A DNA stretch of 64,000 bases, taken from Polytrichum commune (Eukaryota; Streptophyta; Polytrichopsida; Polytrichales; Polytrichaceae). The stretch is from contig OX485804.1 of NCBI GenBank assembly GCA_950295325.1, positions 2,978,001 to 3,042,000 on the forward strand. Direction: 5' to 3'. Under the pieces are notes generated by a model. It ran no database searches, was not told the origin of the DNA, and saw nothing but the letters and a program-made list of their open reading frames with translations. A program made the translations under genes and the position numbers. Shown piece after piece: positions 19,543 through 31,215 of this stretch (position 1 is the first letter of the stretch; each line of letters starts with the position of its first letter).

Positions 19543-19896
19543 CGTTTGGAGCCCTCGATTGACATCGTCAGCGAATCAAACTTGGGGAGCTTCTTCTACG
19601 AGACCGTCTACGATGCCGCGTCCACCATCGACTACTCCAAGGAGCCTATTGACGCCGGCGTCGTCGATAGCCCCCCACCCAAGCAAATCTTCCGGCCATC
19701 TCCGTCCCCGTCGCCGCTCAAGGGCATAAATCGCAAATGCGTCCGGACGTCCCCCTCTCGGCCCGGCGGCAGTAGTACACCTCAACGGCGGCTGCGGATG
19801 GACGCTCGGCCAACGAAGAGTGGCACCCTTCCTATTCCTTTGCGGGACGCATTGCCCCTCCTCGCCGACTCCGACGGGAACGTCCCCGGTGACAAG
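19543..19896 (+). CDS. downstream exon, Ser/Pro-rich, of FCP1-like gene
   Basis: It starts after CCATCAG (19542) with RLEPSIDIVSESNLG and ends at GACAAG|GTGAAC (19896/19897), phase 0 at both ends. The middle is Ser/Pro/Arg-rich, disordered-looking sequence. The ORF could instead read through to 19953 if unspliced. Linkage to the FCP1-like exon is by position and strand only. Confidence 0.5.
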
Positions 19897-20026
19897 GTGA
19901 ACCCCACCCCCCAAAACATGGTTATCCGCGCATTACAATCATCCCGCACTTAAAAAATGAACGTGTGACACGTTTGGGTCTTCCTCCCTAAACTAACACA
20001 TGTGGTCTTGCATTCACGCGTTGCAG

Positions 20027-20329
20027 GTTGCTCCCACCCGTAAACCTATGCGGTCTAGTGCATCCGTCGAGTTGGAGCGTTTCTACTCCATGACCAGGAA
20101 TGCAAGACAGTCCACTTCATCGTATTCGAATTCTTCGTCGTATAATTCGGGCGGCCGACGGAATCCAAAATGTGTTATTGTTGGCGCTCACCCCAAGAAT
20201 GGCTATAGTCGCGGGGCGGAGATTTTCAGGAATGTTGAAGCAATGCGAGCAAAAGAAGCCACAGCAAAAGAAAAAGAGGCAAAAGAAAAAAAAGCAAAAG
20301 AAAAAGAGGTAGTCTCCGAGGCTAGATAG
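20027..20329 (+). CDS. terminal exon with Lys/Glu/Ala-rich helix
   Basis: It starts after GCGTTGCAG (20026) in phase with the previous exon (GDK joined to VAPTRKP). It encodes a Ser-rich stretch, then a long charged run of AKEKEAKEKKAKEKE type, predicted as one straight helix or coiled coil, and stops at TAG 20327-20329. A half-site TTTGGGTC of the locus 1 palindrome lies in the intron just before (about 19,973), probably by chance. Confidence 0.5.
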   Translation, partial: VAPTRKPMRSSASVELERFYSMTRNARQSTSSYSNSSSYNSGGRRNPKCVIVGAHPKNGYSRGAEIFRNVEAMRAKEATAKEKEAKEKKAKEKEVVSEAR

Positions 20330-20470
20330 GCCATAGTAGGCGTAGGGTTGTGAGCCATAGGCAAGAACATTTTGGGTCGCACTATCCAATGGATGTGTGG
20401 TGTTAGCATGCTATGCATTTTACATGCCATAATTTGTATGTATTTTTTGCAATAATATAAGTGTCACATG

Positions 20471-20722
20471 ATTTCCCCTTCAATATGGTCTAAGGTTTGG
20501 ATTGCCCTACCTAAACCATCACAAATATGAGTTTGGAATATTTTGTATGTTATATTATATTGGTTCACATATTTCCCCTTCAATATGATCTATGGTTTGG
20601 ATTGCGCTACCTAAACCATATTCATACAAGTTTTTGTGCGATAATATAAATGTTTTAAGATTTCCCCTTCAACTTGGCCTAAGGTTTGGATTGCCCACCC
20701 TAAACAATCCCAAATATGAGTT
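20471..20722 (+). repeat. degenerate tandem repeat, about 90-100 bp unit, three copies
   Basis: Copies begin at 20471, 20571 and about 20660. Each opens TTTCCCCTTCAA and contains GGTTTGGATTG followed by CTAAAC, with scattered differences. It fills the spacer after the FCP1-like gene. Confidence 0.85.
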
Positions 20723-20869
20723 ATTAATGGGGTTCTTGTTCTAAACACCCGCTTCAAAGTGTTCGCATCTTACAACTTTCTCCAATATGTGTTCCATTTA
20801 TCCTTGTTCTTATTTCTGTGATTGTCTCAAAATGCCCAAAAAGTCTCAATTTAACGAATATAGTGTTAC

Positions 20870-21343
20870 ATGTTGAACCATGTCTATGACATCACGGATG
20901 AGAACCTCCCAATCACACCATTGTTGGAAGCCTGTCATATTGCCGATCCACAGAATGATGAAGGAGACCCAGTGGAACCCACAATGGGGGAGCGTAACAT
21001 TGATTACGAGTTTTACTACTTAGCATCGCAGATCCATGACGTAACGCGCGAGTTTATGGGACTACAGAGGACCATGACAACTGCTCTACAGAGATATACG
21101 GGCACTCTTTTGCTCAGCGATCGCATACACCGCCTTTGTATGTTGGTGTTAGCGGCAGAACACATTGGCTTTGACTCTCAGCAAAAAGCCTATCTTGGGA
21201 GCAAAATACCGGACTTGGCTTACATGGAGAAAGTTACATGGGAGCAATCTCAGGAAATCAAACCTCACTTGCCAAACATCTTTGAGTCCATGGCCAACCT
21301 GGACTCCACAATTTGCGAAAGCCAAGGCACAAATGTAGAGTAA
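20870..21343 (+). CDS. hypothetical protein, 157 codons
   Basis: An ATG-started frame with a mixed, protein-like composition: an acidic start, then helix-rich segments such as LASQIHDVTREFMGLQ and LSDRIHRLCMLVLAAEH. No family is recognised. It is in the same orientation as, and 540 bp downstream of, the FCP1-like gene and could be a remnant of a larger gene. Confidence 0.35.
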   Translation: MLNHVYDITDENLPITPLLEACHIADPQNDEGDPVEPTMGERNIDYEFYYLASQIHDVTREFMGLQRTMTTALQRYTGTLLLSDRIHRLCMLVLAAEHIGFDSQQKAYLGSKIPDLAYMEKVTWEQSQEIKPHLPNIFESMANLDSTICESQGTNVE

Positions 21344-21660
21344 TTTAAGTTATGGCATGTTACAGGCATTTATAGCACAATATTCAATCGAGTGGACGCC
21401 TCCTAGCATAGAATTGGTGTTTCAATGAAGAGGATTGTGGGTGCAAACCTCCTGTTGTGTGACAGTCTATGCAAAAGCCCATTGGAAGCAAAGAGTATTT
21501 GTCTCGCATGGGCAGGTCCATCCAAAGTGTCCACGAGTTCCCAATGAGTTCCCAATGAGTTCCCCATGAGTTCCCCACATACATCCCAGAAGTCCCAAAA
21601 TCATCCTAAAGTCCCATAATGTTTAATATCGCGTTCAATGCAAGAGCTTGGCGACATGAA

Positions 21661-21829
21661 ATTATTAAGTAGTGTGCCTTTGTTCATGTGGTCCTTGAGA
21701 ATATAACCATGTGATGCCTCAACCTAGTGTAGATTCAAAACTTAATTTGAGTCTCGTTGCACTAGGTTGGGGCATCCCATGGTTATATTCTCAGGGCCCA
21801 CATGAACCATTTGCACACAACTTAATAAT
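21661..21829. mobile_element. foldback element with long inverted arms
   Basis: About 70-bp arms pair across a loop of about 30 bp near 21,733-21,762: ATTATTAAGT...GTGTGC and GAGAATATAACCATG...CAACCTAGTG on the left match their complements on the right. The related foldback at 44,485-44,646 and a single arm near 47,238-47,290 show a dispersed family (shared GGGCCCT-GAGAATATAAC and GGGATGC words). The transcript would form one long imperfect hairpin. Confidence 0.8.
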
Positions 21830-23399
21830 GTTTTATACTACACTATATATTGTATTTAGTGTCACTTACAATTTGGAGTAACACAATCGGAAGAGAGAGA
21901 GAATTTTCCCTTTGACCTACTATAACTTTTGCATCTCAAATACGATCTTGAAACTGACAATTTGTGTGGTTTGCAACATGGCTATATAGCTTACGTGAAA
22001 CAACATGTGACTATTGGATTATGTGTTCAAGAAATATTAACTAGTATTCTATATTCAATTGTTGACACCATTGTGATGGGCTATGTGATCACTCAAAAGA
22101 GGGAGAGAATCTTCGCCTTTACCTCCTATAGCTTTTGCATCTTAACTCCGATCCCCAAACTGGAAATTTGTATGATTCGCAAAAGGGCCCACATAGGTTA
22201 TGTCAAACAGCATATGAAAGGATCCTTGCGACTATAGGACACGCTGTCAAGGCATGACGCATCTTGTGAAGGAGCAAAGATTATACATTTGTTGGAGACA
22301 ATTGCACGATCTGCACAACTCTGTGCGCTATTTGATTGAGGGTGGAACACTAGTGCTGGTATGAGCAAAACTGCCCAAATCAATTCTAAGTGCATTCTTC
22401 GCACAACACAATGGGAACGTTAGAAAACCGCTTTAGACTGTGGACCTCGGAAACAGTAAAGACGGAACAGATTAAGATCAAGAGCCGGAAGAGGAAAGAA
22501 TCACGAGATTGGGCGATGCAAATTATAGCGAGGATTTTCTGCAATGGTATCCCAACCCACCCTTCACCTACCCAAGGTTTAGGATTTACGTCACCTCGAT
22601 TGAAGAGATTGAAGCCTCGCTTGAAAAGGTTAAGCTTTCAGAACATTATAGAGGACTGGAAATTTCTTCCAAAATATTTTGTTGAAGAGGTAGAATCGAA
22701 GTTGGATACCCAAGAAATCCTACACTCCAACCTATTACTTTGCTGACAGAGCTAGGTATAGAATTTCTGAAACTCCGACATGAATTCCACCCCATCAAGA
22801 AGCTAAGTTAAAAGTTGAGTACAGGGAGCAGATTGATCTGCTCCCATTCTTGCAAGACTCCTTCAACTCTTGCAATGAATGGCTTCAGTACGTTCATCTT
22901 AATCACCACTTTGTCCATTATCGAGCATTTCGATATCCTCTTCAGAGTCGCAGCCCACTCCAGCAGGCGACTCGTACTCAAAAGTTATTATCTCATAATT
23001 CTCAAGACAACAAGTCCCCTCCCTCTATTGAAGCTGCATTCATTAGCATTAAGGTATGTGGGCACTCTTAATTGGACAACTATACTTGAGTGGTATATGG
23101 CAAGGCTTGTAGTCAAGAATGGGCACCAAAATATGCTTATTTGTATTGCTATCTTGAGGTCCATAGTCAATTATAATGAAGTGGGTAACTTACAAGAGGT
23201 CCAAATGTGAACCACACTCATCCATGAAATTTAAGCTTTAGGATGAGAGGGGGAAGACCATTCTTTAGAAACCCTAAAGGATTCTCATTGTGGTGCTTGC
23301 AGGTGGAGTGAGGGTGGAGCTCGTAGGTGGTTTTTCCTCCTCTTCTTCTTGTGGTTGCTTCTTGTTTTGTTAATGAGATTGTTGTTATAAACTGTGTGT
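21830..23399. other. spacer
   Basis: No convincing gene. A 5' end typical of the CTACACTAAAT element family appears near 21,838 (TTGTATTTAGTGTCA), without a visible partner end. ORFs of up to 131 codons at 22,390-23,210 have no recognisable features and overlap one another in several frames. Confidence 0.45.
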
Positions 23400-23412
23400 T
23401 TTAGGGGTTGTT

Positions 23413-23602
23413 TTTTATTTTTTGTTGAGACAGAAGGCCGACATGCCAACGCCAAAGCACAGGAGGTAGTTCACCACCTGCCAAGTTCTTCCGTCAAGTA
23501 GAGAGGAGATTTTACAGCCGGGATTCGAACCGCCAACCTCTTCCTTGAGATTTGGGTATCTCTCCACCATCATCCGGTAGTTTAAGGTCATCTTGGACAT
23601 GG
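23413..23602 (-). mobile_element. tRNA-derived SINE with 13-bp target duplication
   Basis: On the - strand a pol III B box GGTTCGAATCC (complement of 23521-23531) lies about 75 bp from the 5' end, with a weak A-box-like GATGGTGGAGAG upstream, and the element ends in an A-rich tail (complement of TTTTATTTTTTG). It is flanked by a perfect 13-bp duplication TTTAGGGGTTGTT (23400-23412 and 23603-23615), with the tail adjoining one copy. These are the hallmarks of a SINE inserted by LINE machinery. It is about 190 bp long. Confidence 0.82.
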
Positions 23603-23615
23603 TTTAGGGGTTGTT

Positions 23616-25075
23616 GTAGCATCAACATTTAGACGTCAGTTTATGATGCCTATCTTCATCTTCAACATCAACAGTTTTTGGCCATGATTGCCTTACCTCT
23701 ATTCTACATTATTACTTGCACCGCATTTTTGTTCAACTGAATGAATTGGTGTTTCTTAGTGACGGTCATCACCTACTTTTGTTCATATTGGATACGAGAG
23801 CAAGATCGGTATATGTCTTGCTAGGGTCACTGGCTCCTGCAACCCCCAATTTTATTATTTAAGTGTGACTCACGTTGTCCAAGATATGCTCATTAGAAGT
23901 AAGTTTAGTATGTTGTACGTCAAACCTAAAGTTTGACTATCTAGGGCCATGAATAATGATTGTTCATTAAAATTGGGATATGATTGTGTAGTAATATTAA
24001 TCTCTTAAGGAGTAGTTGAAGAAGTCAAGAAAAGAGGGACAACAAGAAAGTTGTCCAAAATATTAACCTTGAAGACTTGATATTCATAAAATGTCTATAG
24101 GATGCGTCGCAAAATGGGCAATAGATGGATTAAATATCAACAATTAATTGACCTCTTGGACTGGCCTTCCAATATGAAAACGTGGTTATGTTGGTATAAA
24201 AATAAGAATAGGCCAATGTGGACCTATGATGAGATAGATCATTTGATGGTAAGGTTAGATGCCATCATTGCATTCGCCACAATCACTTATAATGTGAGAA
24301 TAAATTCATGAGTTACATCCAATGAATGAACAAGTGTTCAAGGATTCATCAAAGATAAATAGATGTCTTGCTAAAAACATTTTAGCCATATTTTCCACAT
24401 GGTCTTTTTGACACAAACATATGATTGGGTTCTATATGATTTATATATTTTTCAAATATGTATGTGTCCAAGGGGTTTTCCTAGTTACATAGTTGTATAT
24501 ATATTATTTTTAGGAGGGATTTTTTCGTATATCAAAGGTATTGATTTCATGGTCATCCATGCACCTGATCTAATTCCTAGTTCTAACATCGAGTGCACCC
24601 TCCGAGAGATTGGACTACATTCTCAAAATATGCTAACTCTTGAGCAATCAATAGCCAACCATTCCACCCTCTCAACGAAATTCAATCCAACTTTGCACTC
24701 GTCCTCGATAAACTTCCTCAATTTCACAAGAAGTCCCATGTCTGCATCCGTCCCCCTCCCAAAACGATGCTGGCCAACGCCTCGAAGTATTTCAAACATG
24801 CACGAGTTCTCTCTTGCCGTTTGGCAAAACCGGGCAAGAGCATTCATCCTGGGAAGCATACTTAAATACCAACAACAATGAGACCTACAATGAGCAGCGC
24901 AAACAAACAGCTACGAACAGTGTAGCCATGCCCAGAGACACAAAAGCCGCAGTTGAGAGTGTCGGAGCCGCGACCTTTGTTAACCAATCGGCTCAGCGAA
25001 CTGTCAGTGATGTCGAGCAGTTGCCTCGCCCATTGCACTATAACCTCCCAAGCCCCTCTGCCGCTCAATCACAAG
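23616..25075. other. spacer
   Basis: AT-rich with no recognised gene. An ORF at 24102-24311 (69 codons, Trp-rich) and others at 24,399-25,080 show no family resemblance. The latter abut the solo LTR. Confidence 0.45.
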
Positions 25076-25080
25076 GCTAG

Positions 25081-27238
25081 TGTGAGCCCAAAAAGCCGTG
25101 CTCACATGGTGATTAATCTTAATATGAAGTAGTGGGGAAGTAAGGAGCACATAAAGGAGGTGAGAGTCACCCAAAAGATAAGAGAAAAGTCAAAAGTTAT
25201 GTAAGCTTCAATAAGATAAGTTAAGGGGGAAGAAAGAGTCAGATAACAACATAAGGTCAAGAGAAGAGGTCAAGTCGTTTTTTTTCGGGCGGTCCCAAGA
25301 TGCCGGGCAGTGCGACAAAGAAGGTGGAGCTTGGAGGGGTCTCGGGAGGTAGGGGAAAGAGAGGTTCATTAGGAAAAGAGAAGGGAGAGAGACTTGGGGT
25401 AGGAGGCGGAAGCACTGCCTCATCTCAAAAAAATTCCTTGCATAAGCATGTTTGTGGAAATCCAACGTGGATCCAGTAGTAGTAGCATGGGGAGTTGATG
25501 CACAGGGGAAGTGAAGTTCAAGGATGGGTGAGTTAGAGAAAGTATAGCAGAGATGGAAGGTAGGTAAGAGAGCGAGAGAAGAGACCAGCAGAAAGTAGGC
25601 GAAGCCTTGTTGCGATCGGGAGGGGTTTCGCTTAGAAGATTGTTTTTGTTGTGGCTAGAAAAGAAAGAAAAGATGTAGTGAGCACTCTCCGGGAGGACTG
25701 GGAACATAACTAGGAGGAGTTCGGCTGGTTGATGCCAACGGGATGTGGAGATTCGGAAAACTCAACAGCTGGGGAGTGGGTGAGACCGGGATGCCTCACC
25801 ACATGGAGTTGCAACTGGAGGGGGACAACCAATGTTGCCCTACAAGGAACATCTCCGAGCAACAAATTAATCACTAGCAGTGGGAGAAGGAGAAGGTCAA
25901 TGTGGATCTCACATCCTCGTGATTAAGATGGTGGCTTGCCGAAAGGAAGTGTGAGGGAGATCGGACAGAGGAGTGGACGTGTGGGGTGCCTTCAAGTGGC
26001 GGTTCGGCTCAACACTTGTTACGAGATTGAGGCCTGGTCACTGGCTCCGTGTAACTGTGGGTGTATTCATGCATGTGCAAGCTGCCGGTGCATCATCCAT
26101 AGTAATCGTTTTAAGCTAAGCTCCACTCACCCTGGGGGATCCTAGCTCAACTGGTGGGGGAGAGAGGGGCAGTTCAGGTGGAAATTTGCCTGCTCATGAC
26201 GAATGGAGGATCCAAGCAATTGTTGGCGTCTGCCAATGATGGACGCTGGAGAGCAACCCATGGAGGTAGAGTGGTCACGGGTGGTATAGGCTCCGGATAT
26301 CTAGCGAGGGCATGCGGCCATCAGATGACAATGCAGTGCACGTCCACCAGGGTGACGGTGGAAGCGAGGCGATTGAACTTCAGCTATTGGAAGCATCAGC
26401 AAGGCTGTGAGCCCGTTGAATCACTCAGATTTTGGTGGTGGTTTAGCTCGGCTGGTTGCACTTGAGAAGAGGTTCTCGGGAATTCAGCGGGGGAAAGGCT
26501 GACGGTTCAGGCCAACGGAAGCGGCTCTAGAAGAAGCCGTGGAAGTAACCTTGTATTAAGGAAGTGAGAATGAGGGAGGTTGAATTGGTGTTGGGGGGGT
26601 TAAGTTGCAACGTAGAGGAAGGTACGATGGGACCGCGTGGGTGAGACTCATCATTGTCACAGGGCATTGATTGGTTGTCGAAAGCCAACACTTAAAAAGG
26701 AAAATTGAGAAATAACAAGAGTTGCTGGTAAGGTCTAGACGAGGCATGAATTGAGAGGTTCGTGGTGCAGCGTTTGAAGGAGGTCAACAAGGTGGGAGGA
26801 AGGGCGTCCCTCATAGACCCCACTCACACTGTTGACACCCTAGTTGGCTTACAGATAATAGTGCTGAGGCTGCGCACAAGGGCTCTAAGGCCGCAGCTCA
26901 GCGATGATGGACTTTCCACAAGGAGTTGAGGTTCAAAGTAGGAGAATGAAGAGTGTGGGGAAGGGTTGGTAGGACATTGGGTGGCGAGCATTGGAAGAAT
27001 TGGGGTGAGGTAATTAGGTCTATACTTTTAGGAATGTTGTAAGGACTTACGCATGTTGTTGAAACACGAGTGTTTGTAAATGCTTGTGGGTTCTTAATAA
27101 ACGGGTGTTCTACACACCACTTCACGCACAATTCAAGGGAACGAAGATGCATGTGTAAGAGATGACTTAGGATATGTGATGAAGGATTCTCCACCCGGAC
27201 TAAGACGCATTCAAGGGGGGTAAGGATTCTTGCTCACA
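25081..27238 (+). mobile_element. solo LTR, related to the complete element
   Basis: It begins TGTGAGCCCAAAAAG...CTCACATGGTGATTAA and ends CACCCGGACTAAGACGC...TTGCTCACA, matching the ends of the complete element's LTR. It is flanked by GCTAG (25076-25080) and GCTGG (27239-27243), a 5-bp duplication with one change. At 2,158 bp it is longer than the 1,455-bp LTR and its middle differs, so it is a separate subfamily. There is no internal region, so recombination between LTRs is the likely origin. An A-box-like TAGCTCAACTGG occurs at about 26,142 without a matching B box. Confidence 0.85.
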
Positions 27239-27243
27239 GCTGG

Positions 27244-28353
27244 TCCCAACTGGCAGCCCCAAACTAATGTGCCTGAACAGGCTCTATATATTGAGCATGT
27301 ACAAGAATTCCCTTGGGTTTGACAGTTAGATTTTTTGACCAAGCCAGCAATGCATCAATAAGATGCAACCAGGTAGTTCTTCTCTGCTTGTAGCCAAAGA
27401 CATACTAATAAGCATTAAGTCGGTTAGAAATCATCAACACAAAGAGAGCTTTACAATTTTGTGCATTGGTGAAGACTCGCAAATCAAAGTTCGATCCAAA
27501 TACTGTAGAAGGTCCGATTGTATTGAGGGTGATGAGATCAGGAGGATGAACTAAGGCAAGGTTGCCGAGCTCCTATTACCCACACCATACTAATCAGTAC
27601 TTCGAGCCACCACTGTACAAGTTTAGAAAAAGGAAATCACAGATTCCAGATCCACTTGCGTTGAGAAACCAGCTAGCTGTCTAGGAAGATAAATTCGTGT
27701 TGAGAATCAGCTGTAATGAAAACCCAAAATCTCCACAATCCCTCAAGGTGCAAACTTCTCTGCATAGAGAACTTGATAAGCAGGTATAAGTTGCTCTCAA
27801 GCATTCCAATTCAGGACCAACTCCCACTGTTGCCTGAGCCAGGAATAAAGGCGTATCATTCGAATCTGTTTATGTGGATGTTGCATATTGATTTGTACAC
27901 GAACAGGGACATGAGGAGCTCCTCGCCTATTGATCAAGAAATTTCAACCACAGGTATCAGTCCTTGGCCAGATTGGAAATCCTCATTTGAATAGTTGGTA
28001 CCAGTCATGTACTTTGGATAGTCTAAAATCCAAGCACAACTTACTAGAAAATTGTAATGCTAGGGACTTGCTACATATTCGCTTGAGCTGAATCTGGACA
28101 CTAGCTTACGTTGACAAGAAATATGATACCATATGTATGACCACCTGGTCTCTTACATTCATAGGTGAGGAATGGTTGTTCTTGTGTTTTCCAACTATTT
28201 CGCTCCAAGAGCGAGGAGAAAATTGAACGAAAGATTTGAATTGATGCAAAGATTCAAAATGGAAGAACTATTCCCTCAAATAATAAGCTGTGTTTACATA
28301 AATGATCTGAATAGGCAACCAATTAGTTTCTAGAGAACTCCCACATGGAAAGC
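27244..28353. other. spacer downstream of kinase gene
   Basis: Low coding signal. Short ORFs at 27,363-27,994 have no recognised domain. The right end may hold the 3' untranslated region of the - strand kinase gene. Confidence 0.4.
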
Positions 28354-28650
28354 TTACCAAGCGGGTGACAGTGGTTGCCGAGGTGATGACAGACCTTTGT
28401 GCCAAAGATAATTCAGCACAAGCCACACAGAGAGAAAGATTATGAACAACCAAAATGCCGATTGAGGAAGACCAGGAACATCCTCCGATGAAGCGTCTAG
28501 AGGATGTCTAGGCTCCTCGTTGTTTTCTTTTGGTATAGCTACTGGGACTTCTTCTTCAACACATTGCAAAATTTCGACTATGAGATCCTTCTCCTTTTCG
28601 CTGCGCTCTGCATCTCGACGCAGTACAGTTGTGTAATATTTGCGTCGGAC
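28354..28650 (-). CDS. in-frame C-terminal extension of kinase gene with membrane segment
   Basis: After the TAG at 28651-28653 the same frame stays open for 98 codons to TAA at 28354-28356. It starts Arg/Lys/Glu-rich (VRRKYYTTVLRRDAERSEK), then carries a hydrophobic stretch AFWLFIIFLSVWLVLNYLW that would serve as a C-terminal membrane anchor. The protein-like composition right after a stop suggests the stop is a mutation, is read through, or is removed by splicing; GTAGGT overlapping the stop is a good donor, with AG acceptors 47 and 54 bp on, the latter in phase but very short for an intron. Confidence 0.5.
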   Translation of the reverse strand, partial: VRRKYYTTVLRRDAERSEKEKDLIVEILQCVEEEVPVAIPKENNEEPRHPLDASSEDVPGLPQSAFWLFIIFLSVWLVLNYLWHKGLSSPRQPLSPAW

Positions 28651-31209
28651 CTACCGTGCGGCCTCTGGTGAAAGCTCTTCTCCTTTCGAAATTACCTCCA
28701 TATCCTCGATAGAAGTTGGTTCCTCACAAGAAGTTGAATCTTTTAGCTTGCGGAGGGCAACTTTATCCTCATCAAATGCATATTTAAGAAGCTTCCTCCC
28801 AGGGGATTCCGTGGGAGCAATTGTCAGATCTAGTAGTCTACTTGCAGCTCTTTCGCAACATTCTGTAGGTGCTATTAAGTGACCAGGTCCATCTAGGTCC
28901 TTCCTTACAAGGATTTCAATCTGCTCCTTGATTGACAAAATGGTGGATGCCACTGGTAGACATTCCAGAGCTTTCACCCAAAACTTTGAAGCAAGTTCAA
29001 CATTCTTTGGCACTCCACGACCCAATGCATAGCATCGGCCAAGCTCCACATATGCTCTTCCAAAACGATCATCCATGATAGTAGCAATCCTATAGTGCAA
29101 TGAAGCCTGTTCGAAATCTTCAGCGACACCGAGGCCCAACTCAAAGCAGTAGCCCAAACGCCAATGCGCTTCAGGATCATCATAGTCCCCCGCCAGATTC
29201 TGTAGGAGTTTGACTGCATTATTGTACTGGTGCTCAGCCCCTGTCCAGTCCCCCAAATAATTTGCAAAATCCAACTGCACTTGTATTCTTTTCACACAAT
29301 CTAACTCCATCCACTTGCGTTGTTGAATTGCAAGCATGACAACGTGTCTATACACGTCATCTGAAAGCCGTGGTGAGCCATTCTCATCCTTTTGAAGGCA
29401 CCATCGGAGGCCAAGGTGTTTCAAAAGCACTCGTGCCTCATTCTCATTGAAACTTGGTACATTAAATGCCAGTTCATTTCTGAGCAACCTCACCTTGCAA
29501 TATCGCAAAAACTCACATATATCAGAAAATGTCGGTCTAGACTTCGGATCTGTAGACCAACATTTACAGATGTATGCAGATAAAAATGTCGGGCAACTTT
29601 CTGAGTCAGGTAATTCCGGTCTGATCTGTCCATTCACTACTGCATTATGTAGCTCTCTTCTTAAGTTGCCATCGAAAGGAATTTTCCCTGTTAAGATCTC
29701 TGAGCAAGTGATTGCAAAACTGTACACATCTGCTGCCATTGTGTATTTATGCACGCCTCCTTTACTCCAGACTTCTGGGGCTATCCATGATCGAGTCCCT
29801 CTGTCCTTGGTTGTAATTACAGATGAGTTCGGCTTATGCTTGGATTCCCCAAAATCCGCAAGCTTGACAACCAAACAATTAGGGTCGCCACATCTGCAGC
29901 AACTCACCAAAATGTTTGTTGCCCTCAGATCCCGATGTACCACTCTACATTCCTCGAGATACTTCATGGCCTCTGCTATTTGTACCATGACGTTAATTGC
30001 TTGGAAAATAGAGAGTTTCGGTCCCTTCTGTATGCGTTCCCATAAATTTGCCCACATTATGTGTTCTGCATCAAAAGCTCCCATGAGCTCCATAGTAAGC
30101 GTTCCTTGGCTTTTATCTAGCCAGTAATCGAGAACTGGTACAATATGCGGATGCTGCAAGTCAGCAAATTCACTTTCTTTTTCAAAGTGGATTCGATAAT
30201 TCTCGTCCATGAACACCTTCACAGCCACCTCTATTCCTAGCCATTTCGTTCTGCTGACATTTCCATATGAACCACTCCCCAGGAGCCTTATAAATGTCAT
30301 ATTGTTCCTGCTTCGAAGCTGGGCTTCATTTGCAGGGGGTCGGCCTTGCAGTCTCCATACCATGAACTGAGCAAATTGATAATCTGTTGTCATGCCCAGC
30401 TCACTGGACGATGGAGCGTTGAGGTACTCAAGAAGACCTTTTGAGAAGGTCTGTCTGTCGTGTCCCACCACAGCATTATTTGGCATTTGCTCCGTGAGGG
30501 TAAACATCCTCAAGATGTCTTCGTTGTCAACATTAGGTGTCCTATCTTCAGATACGGTCAAAATACTAGCAATTGTTACTCCAACAACATGCAATATCCA
30601 TTGAAAATCTTGGAGGTGGAGATAAATCGGCGTAACTGCTTCCCATTGACGATGCTTCGGCTCAATAGTCACCCGTGTTAGGGCAGCAGGTATCCAGTCT
30701 TCACCGGTGCAATCTTGAACAAGAATCTCTCCATGTTTCATAACCCTTGTTAACTCCACAAATGTATCAAGAACGCATCGTAGCGTACGGATTTCATCGG
30801 GCCTTCTCATTGAGAATTTCAGGTAGTCCTGAGGATATTGCATCAAGACTTCGACGTTCAAGTAGGTCTCGATCATGCTTTCACATTGTAAGTGGTTAAA
30901 TTTGATCCTCTTCCTCATTTTCCTTAGCGACTTTATGACTTGCAAGCGCTTTTTCCACTCCTTGTTCATGGCCTCCCAAAATTGTTGATGAGAAATATCT
31001 TCTCCAATTGTTTGACTCTGTTCCTCATTCTCCGCCTCTTCGGTTTCTGAACCATTACCCTCACTTTCGTTCTGGAGCACATCTTTTCCAAGTCGATGTT
31101 CTTGGGTACTTCCTTCAGATACCCTCATCTTTGGCGAAGTAATTTCTGCCAATGCATCTACACTTTGTAGTCCTTGCAAATTCCTCTCCTCTTGCAGGCG
31201 AGGACTCAC
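28651..31209 (-). CDS. protein kinase with Sel1-like repeats
   Basis: Residues are counted from the GTG at 31209; the first in-frame ATG is codon 28 (31128). An acidic N-terminus and a helical region (about 70-300) precede a kinase domain: GSGSYGNV loop (311-318), Lys in VAVKVF (331), HRDLRATN (425-432), DFGES (452-456), IAPEVW (476-481). Arg in HRDLR replaces the Lys usual in Ser/Thr kinases, as in tyrosine-kinase-like families. At least two Sel1-like helical repeats follow (about 680-745: AHWRLGYCFELGLGV and AYVELGRCYALGRGV). All catalytic residues are present, so the domain could be active. The coding frame is unspliced. A diverged partial copy lies at 45,540-45,945. Stops occur in frame just before and just after this frame (31216-31218 TGA, 28651-28653 TAG). 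Confidence 0.85.
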   Translation of the reverse strand: MSPRLQEERNLQGLQSVDALAEITSPKMRVSEGSTQEHRLGKDVLQNESEGNGSETEEAENEEQSQTIGEDISHQQFWEAMNKEWKKRLQVIKSLRKMRKRIKFNHLQCESMIETYLNVEVLMQYPQDYLKFSMRRPDEIRTLRCVLDTFVELTRVMKHGEILVQDCTGEDWIPAALTRVTIEPKHRQWEAVTPIYLHLQDFQWILHVVGVTIASILTVSEDRTPNVDNEDILRMFTLTEQMPNNAVVGHDRQTFSKGLLEYLNAPSSSELGMTTDYQFAQFMVWRLQGRPPANEAQLRSRNNMTFIRLLGSGSYGNVSRTKWLGIEVAVKVFMDENYRIHFEKESEFADLQHPHIVPVLDYWLDKSQGTLTMELMGAFDAEHIMWANLWERIQKGPKLSIFQAINVMVQIAEAMKYLEECRVVHRDLRATNILVSCCRCGDPNCLVVKLADFGESKHKPNSSVITTKDRGTRSWIAPEVWSKGGVHKYTMAADVYSFAITCSEILTGKIPFDGNLRRELHNAVVNGQIRPELPDSESCPTFLSAYICKCWSTDPKSRPTFSDICEFLRYCKVRLLRNELAFNVPSFNENEARVLLKHLGLRWCLQKDENGSPRLSDDVYRHVVMLAIQQRKWMELDCVKRIQVQLDFANYLGDWTGAEHQYNNAVKLLQNLAGDYDDPEAHWRLGYCFELGLGVAEDFEQASLHYRIATIMDDRFGRAYVELGRCYALGRGVPKNVELASKFWVKALECLPVASTILSIKEQIEILVRKDLDGPGHLIAPTECCERAASRLLDLTIAPTESPGRKLLKYAFDEDKVALRKLKDSTSCEEPTSIEDMEVISKGEELSPEAAR

Positions 31210-31215
31210 TTCAAT

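Noticed and set aside
19969-20380. TTTGGGTC half-sites of the locus 1 palindrome (about 19,973 and 20,371)
   Set aside because: Only half-sites without the inverted partner; expected by chance at this length.
26140-26160. A-box-like TAGCTCAACTGG suggesting a tRNA or SINE
   Set aside because: No B box at the right distance; it lies within the solo LTR.
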